Shown in pieces: positions 47,403 to 49,581 of a DNA stretch of 49,581 nt. The stretch spans positions 1 to 49,581 of the IMG/VR virus record IMGVR_UViG_3300037242_000110, one strand, 5' to 3'. How positions within the stretch are numbered: position 1 is the first letter of the stretch; each line of letters begins with the position of its first letter. Position numbers and translations under genes: made by a program. This DNA is from a virus. Below the pieces are notes generated by a model. That model saw only the letters and a program-made list of their open reading frames with translations, was not told the DNA's origin and did not search any database.

Positions 47403-49120
47403 CCGTACCCCCCGGTCTAGATCATAGGATCACGTACAAGTTCACTAACCTGCCAACCATTGTTGGTGCGGCAGGTGGCCCATTCCGCACGATCGCTGAG
47501 CTACCCGTCAATAGGATGACGTTCTCCAAGGTGCTCAACGGTGTTGGGCCGCACTCCTGCTCGCTAAACCTGGAAGACAAGCAGGTCCGCCGCGCCGACT
47601 GGGCTCGCGCCACCGCCCGCAACCGCTCTGCTGCGTGGATTGACATCGACGGCGCGCTGCTGTACGGAGGGCGCAACACAGGGCGTACTCACTCGCTGAG
47701 CTCGGGGATCCTGTCCGTAACAGGCAGCGACTTTTGCGGGTACCTGTCCCAGCGCGTGCAGGCGATGGACTACAAAACGTACACCGATCCCGAAGGGCAT
47801 CACTGGGCCTTGGCGCCCGGCGCCCCTGTGCCCCGGATTGCGTATTACATCTTGATCCAGGCGCTCGAAAAGGCGTTCTCGATCCCAATCAATGTGGAGG
47901 TTACAGGTAGCGCTCCAGACGAAGAATTCTGGACGACATTCTCTCTGCCTGAAGAACAGCAGCAGTCGCTTGCGTCGTTGCTGTCCCAGTTTCAGGGCTT
48001 GGGCTACTTGGTAGGTATCGACTACACCCAGAAAGTCTCATATGTGAACGGCCTGCCAACGGTGACAATCACCTTGGCATACCCACGACTAGGTACAGTT
48101 GGGTCGAGAAAATCGGTAGTGGTAGAGTCGTCGTCGATTCTCGATTGGGAATGGGATGAGGACGGCACGGGCCAGGGCAACCGGATCATCGAGCTTGCTG
48201 GTGCTACGAAATTCCGTCTCTACGCAGTGGAATGGAAAAAAGCCCTTGAGGAAGGGTACCCGCTTTTGGAGATCGTGGAGTCACATTCTGCTCTGGCACC
48301 TTCAGGAGCCGACGCGGCGGTTCTCAAAGCTTACGGTGAAAGCGACTTGGCAGCGCTGGCGTATGGGCTCGTTACGCCTGTAATTACGCTCCCTATGTTT
48401 GGCTACCCGTCAATTACGGAATTGGATGTCGGCGACGACATCTTGTTTAGGGTGCCCGTCACAGCGGGTCAGCAGCCGCAGAACAACCCGCTGTTCCCGG
48501 AAGGCTTGGAGTATTACTTCCGCATTGTGCGGATCGACTGCGAAATACCCGACGAGGGCGTGCCGTTGATGAAGTTGTCGCTAGCGCCCCCGCCTGGCCT
48601 GTTCCCTGTGCCTCCACCTGAAATGCTAAGCAACCCTTCAGGCGGCGGCGAAGAATGGGAAGAAAAAGAAAAAGAACGTGAAGAAAAGGAAAAAGAAGAA
48701 AAAGAAAAAGAAGAAGAAGAAAAAGAAAAAGAAGAAGAAGAAAAAGAAAAAGAAGAAGAAGAAAAAGAAAAAGAAGAAGAAGAAAAACTGTTGGGTGAAG
48801 GAACTGTTACGCTGTTCTCTGAGAATCTGTTCAATAACCCCGAAGTCCTAACACGACTGCTCGCTGAAAACCTGCCTTTGATTGCTGGATCAATATCTGA
48901 AGTCGAAAGCAGTGGGCCTGAAAAGAACCGTACCACTGTGACTAAAGTCGAACCCTCTTTGCCTGGAGGGACAGTACGGGTTGTTTTGACTCAAGTAGGT
49001 GGCCCAAGTATAGGCCCCAAAGTCGTTGAAGGTACTGACATCAAGGAACTGTACTCGTACGAAATACCCACGCCGGGCTCGCCAATTACAACCGTCTTCC
49101 ATTACAGGGCATTTAGCTAG
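47390..49120 (+). CDS. Tail hub protein (Gp37/Tal-like) with EK-rich stalk
   Basis: GTG start. The 576-residue product has a hub-like N-terminal region ([21 protein letters not shown] in outline, [33 protein letters not shown]) resembling siphovirus ReqiPepy6 Gp37-type proteins. Residues about 425-465 are almost only Glu and Lys in EKEKEEE heptads, a single charged helix. A 110-residue C-terminal domain follows ([17 protein letters not shown], ending [20 protein letters not shown]). Its stop overlaps the fibre start by one base, so the fibre probably attaches here. Confidence 0.7.
   Translation: MAIVTVPPGLDHRITYKFTNLPTIVGAAGGPFRTIAELPVNRMTFSKVLNGVGPHSCSLNLEDKQVRRADWARATARNRSAAWIDIDGALLYGGRNTGRTHSLSSGILSVTGSDFCGYLSQRVQAMDYKTYTDPEGHHWALAPGAPVPRIAYYILIQALEKAFSIPINVEVTGSAPDEEFWTTFSLPEEQQQSLASLLSQFQGLGYLVGIDYTQKVSYVNGLPTVTITLAYPRLGTVGSRKSVVVESSSILDWEWDEDGTGQGNRIIELAGATKFRLYAVEWKKALEEGYPLLEIVESHSALAPSGADAAVLKAYGESDLAALAYGLVTPVITLPMFGYPSITELDVGDDILFRVPVTAGQQPQNNPLFPEGLEYYFRIVRIDCEIPDEGVPLMKLSLAPPPGLFPVPPPEMLSNPSGGGEEWEEKEKEREEKEKEEKEKEEEEKEKEEEEKEKEEEEKEKEEEEKLLGEGTVTLFSENLFNNPEVLTRLLAENLPLIAGSISEVESSGPEKNRTTVTKVEPSLPGGTVRVVLTQVGGPSIGPKVVEGTDIKELYSYEIPTPGSPITTVFHYRAFS
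48680..48787 (+). repeat. 108-base pure purine tract with 21-base tandem units
   Basis: From 48680 to 48787 every base is A or G. The tract includes about four tandem 21-base units that encode EKEKEEE. It can expand or contract in register without a frameshift and could form unusual DNA such as a triplex. Confidence 0.85.
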
Positions 49121-49581
49121 TGCCCCGGTCTCTTGAACCTTCTGGGCTGCGTCATCTGCAAACGATGACGAGCGACACGCGCAACCAGCTTGCACAGCTT
49201 CAGAGTCGGCAGGGTTTGGAAACGGGTGAAGGTGGAGGCGAAGGCAAACCCGGAGCTACGGGGCCGAGCGGTCCTCCTGGCGCCACCGGGGCAACCGGAC
49301 CTGAAGGCGGCAAAGGCAGCACAGGGGCAACGGGCGTGGTTGGAGCGACAGGCGTAAAAGGTGCTACAGGTGCAACTGGAAGCGAAGGGCCTCAGGGCGC
49401 AACAGGCGTAGAAGGTCCCAAAGGGGCTACAGGTGCCGCCGGCGCGGAAGGCGTACACGGTGCGACCGGTGCCACGGGCGTCGAAGGCAAAGAAGGAGCT
49501 AAAGGTGTCGAAGGTGGAAAAGGCGCTACAGGCGCGACGGGGGTCGAAGGCAACGAAGGTAAAACCGGAGCTACCGGAGCA
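49120..49581 (+). CDS. Collagen-like tail fibre, N-terminal part (3' truncated by window edge)
   Basis: GTG start overlapping the hub stop (TAGTG). The 154 codons run to the last base of the window. After a 35-residue head ([20 protein letters not shown]) come Gly-X-Y triplets with GATG, GVEG and GPKG, many with Thr in the Y position. Repeat DNA is nearly the same as at bases 20-60, where the C-terminal part of a collagen-like gene lies. Direct joining would put the two frames out of register by one base, so sequence is missing or misassembled. Confidence 0.85.
   Translation, partial: MPRSLEPSGLRHLQTMTSDTRNQLAQLQSRQGLETGEGGGEGKPGATGPSGPPGATGATGPEGGKGSTGATGVVGATGVKGATGATGSEGPQGATGVEGPKGATGAAGAEGVHGATGATGVEGKEGAKGVEGGKGATGATGVEGNEGKTGATGA

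Overview
The window looks like an almost complete genome of a tailed double-stranded DNA phage (siphovirus-like layout, HK97-type head), about 49.6 kb, GC-rich, with very many GTG starts, one TTG start and dense 4-base start/stop overlaps. The host is not shown. Several small families (a DUF6197-like protein, a Cys/His-rich membrane protein, CxxC small proteins, a Gp37-like tail hub) point to an actinobacterial host, but this is inference. No integrase, attachment site, tRNA, CRISPR array or transposon was found, so a virulent lifestyle is likely. The two ends of the window carry the two halves of a collagen-like (Gly-X-Y) fibre gene, so the sequence is probably a circular or circularly permuted genome broken inside that repeat.

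Layout. (1) 1-3300, rightward: fibre C-terminus, GT4 glycosyltransferase, two coiled-coil/membrane proteins, endolysin and holin candidate, ending in a UUCG-loop terminator. (2) 3334-13083, leftward replication and recombination genes: VRR-NUC nuclease, an acidic-tailed protein beside a Sak4-like ATPase, a Cas4/RecB-like nuclease, a uracil-DNA-glycosylase/family-A DNA polymerase fusion, a DNA methylase, a frameshifted SNF2 helicase and zinc-binding proteins. (3) 13189-14377, a short rightward operon starting with a winged-helix protein. (4) 14403-20162, leftward: a primase-helicase fusion followed by a run of small genes (zinc ribbons, tiny membrane proteins, a truncated IS1595-type transposase zinc ribbon). 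(5) 20517-49581, rightward: small genes, a non-coding region with strong hairpins (21033-21521), terminase small subunit, a folded intergenic segment (24467-24643), terminase large subunit, portal-MuF fusion, YkgJ-like and HAD proteins, XkdF-like protease, scaffold, capsid, connectors, tail tube, chaperones, tape measure, distal tail protein, tail hub and fibre.

The structural operon is interrupted by four small genes on the opposite strand (32597, 33083, 37293, 41355). The first two are transcription-regulator-like, and the gene junctions flanking them are duplicated: the end of the protease gene and the start of the scaffold gene each occur twice, so each regulator sits between its own copy of the left and right flank. 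This twin cassette, the two structured non-coding regions, the glycosylase-polymerase fusion and a heptamer (AGGTGTA) found 36 times by hand are the points most worth follow-up.

How the parts fit: the leftward genes copy, repair and methylate phage DNA; the rightward late genes package it and build head and tail; the fibre, its neighbouring glycosyltransferase and the lysis genes form the last block of the same late transcript across the circular junction. Functions are assigned from motifs read by eye; no database search was possible.
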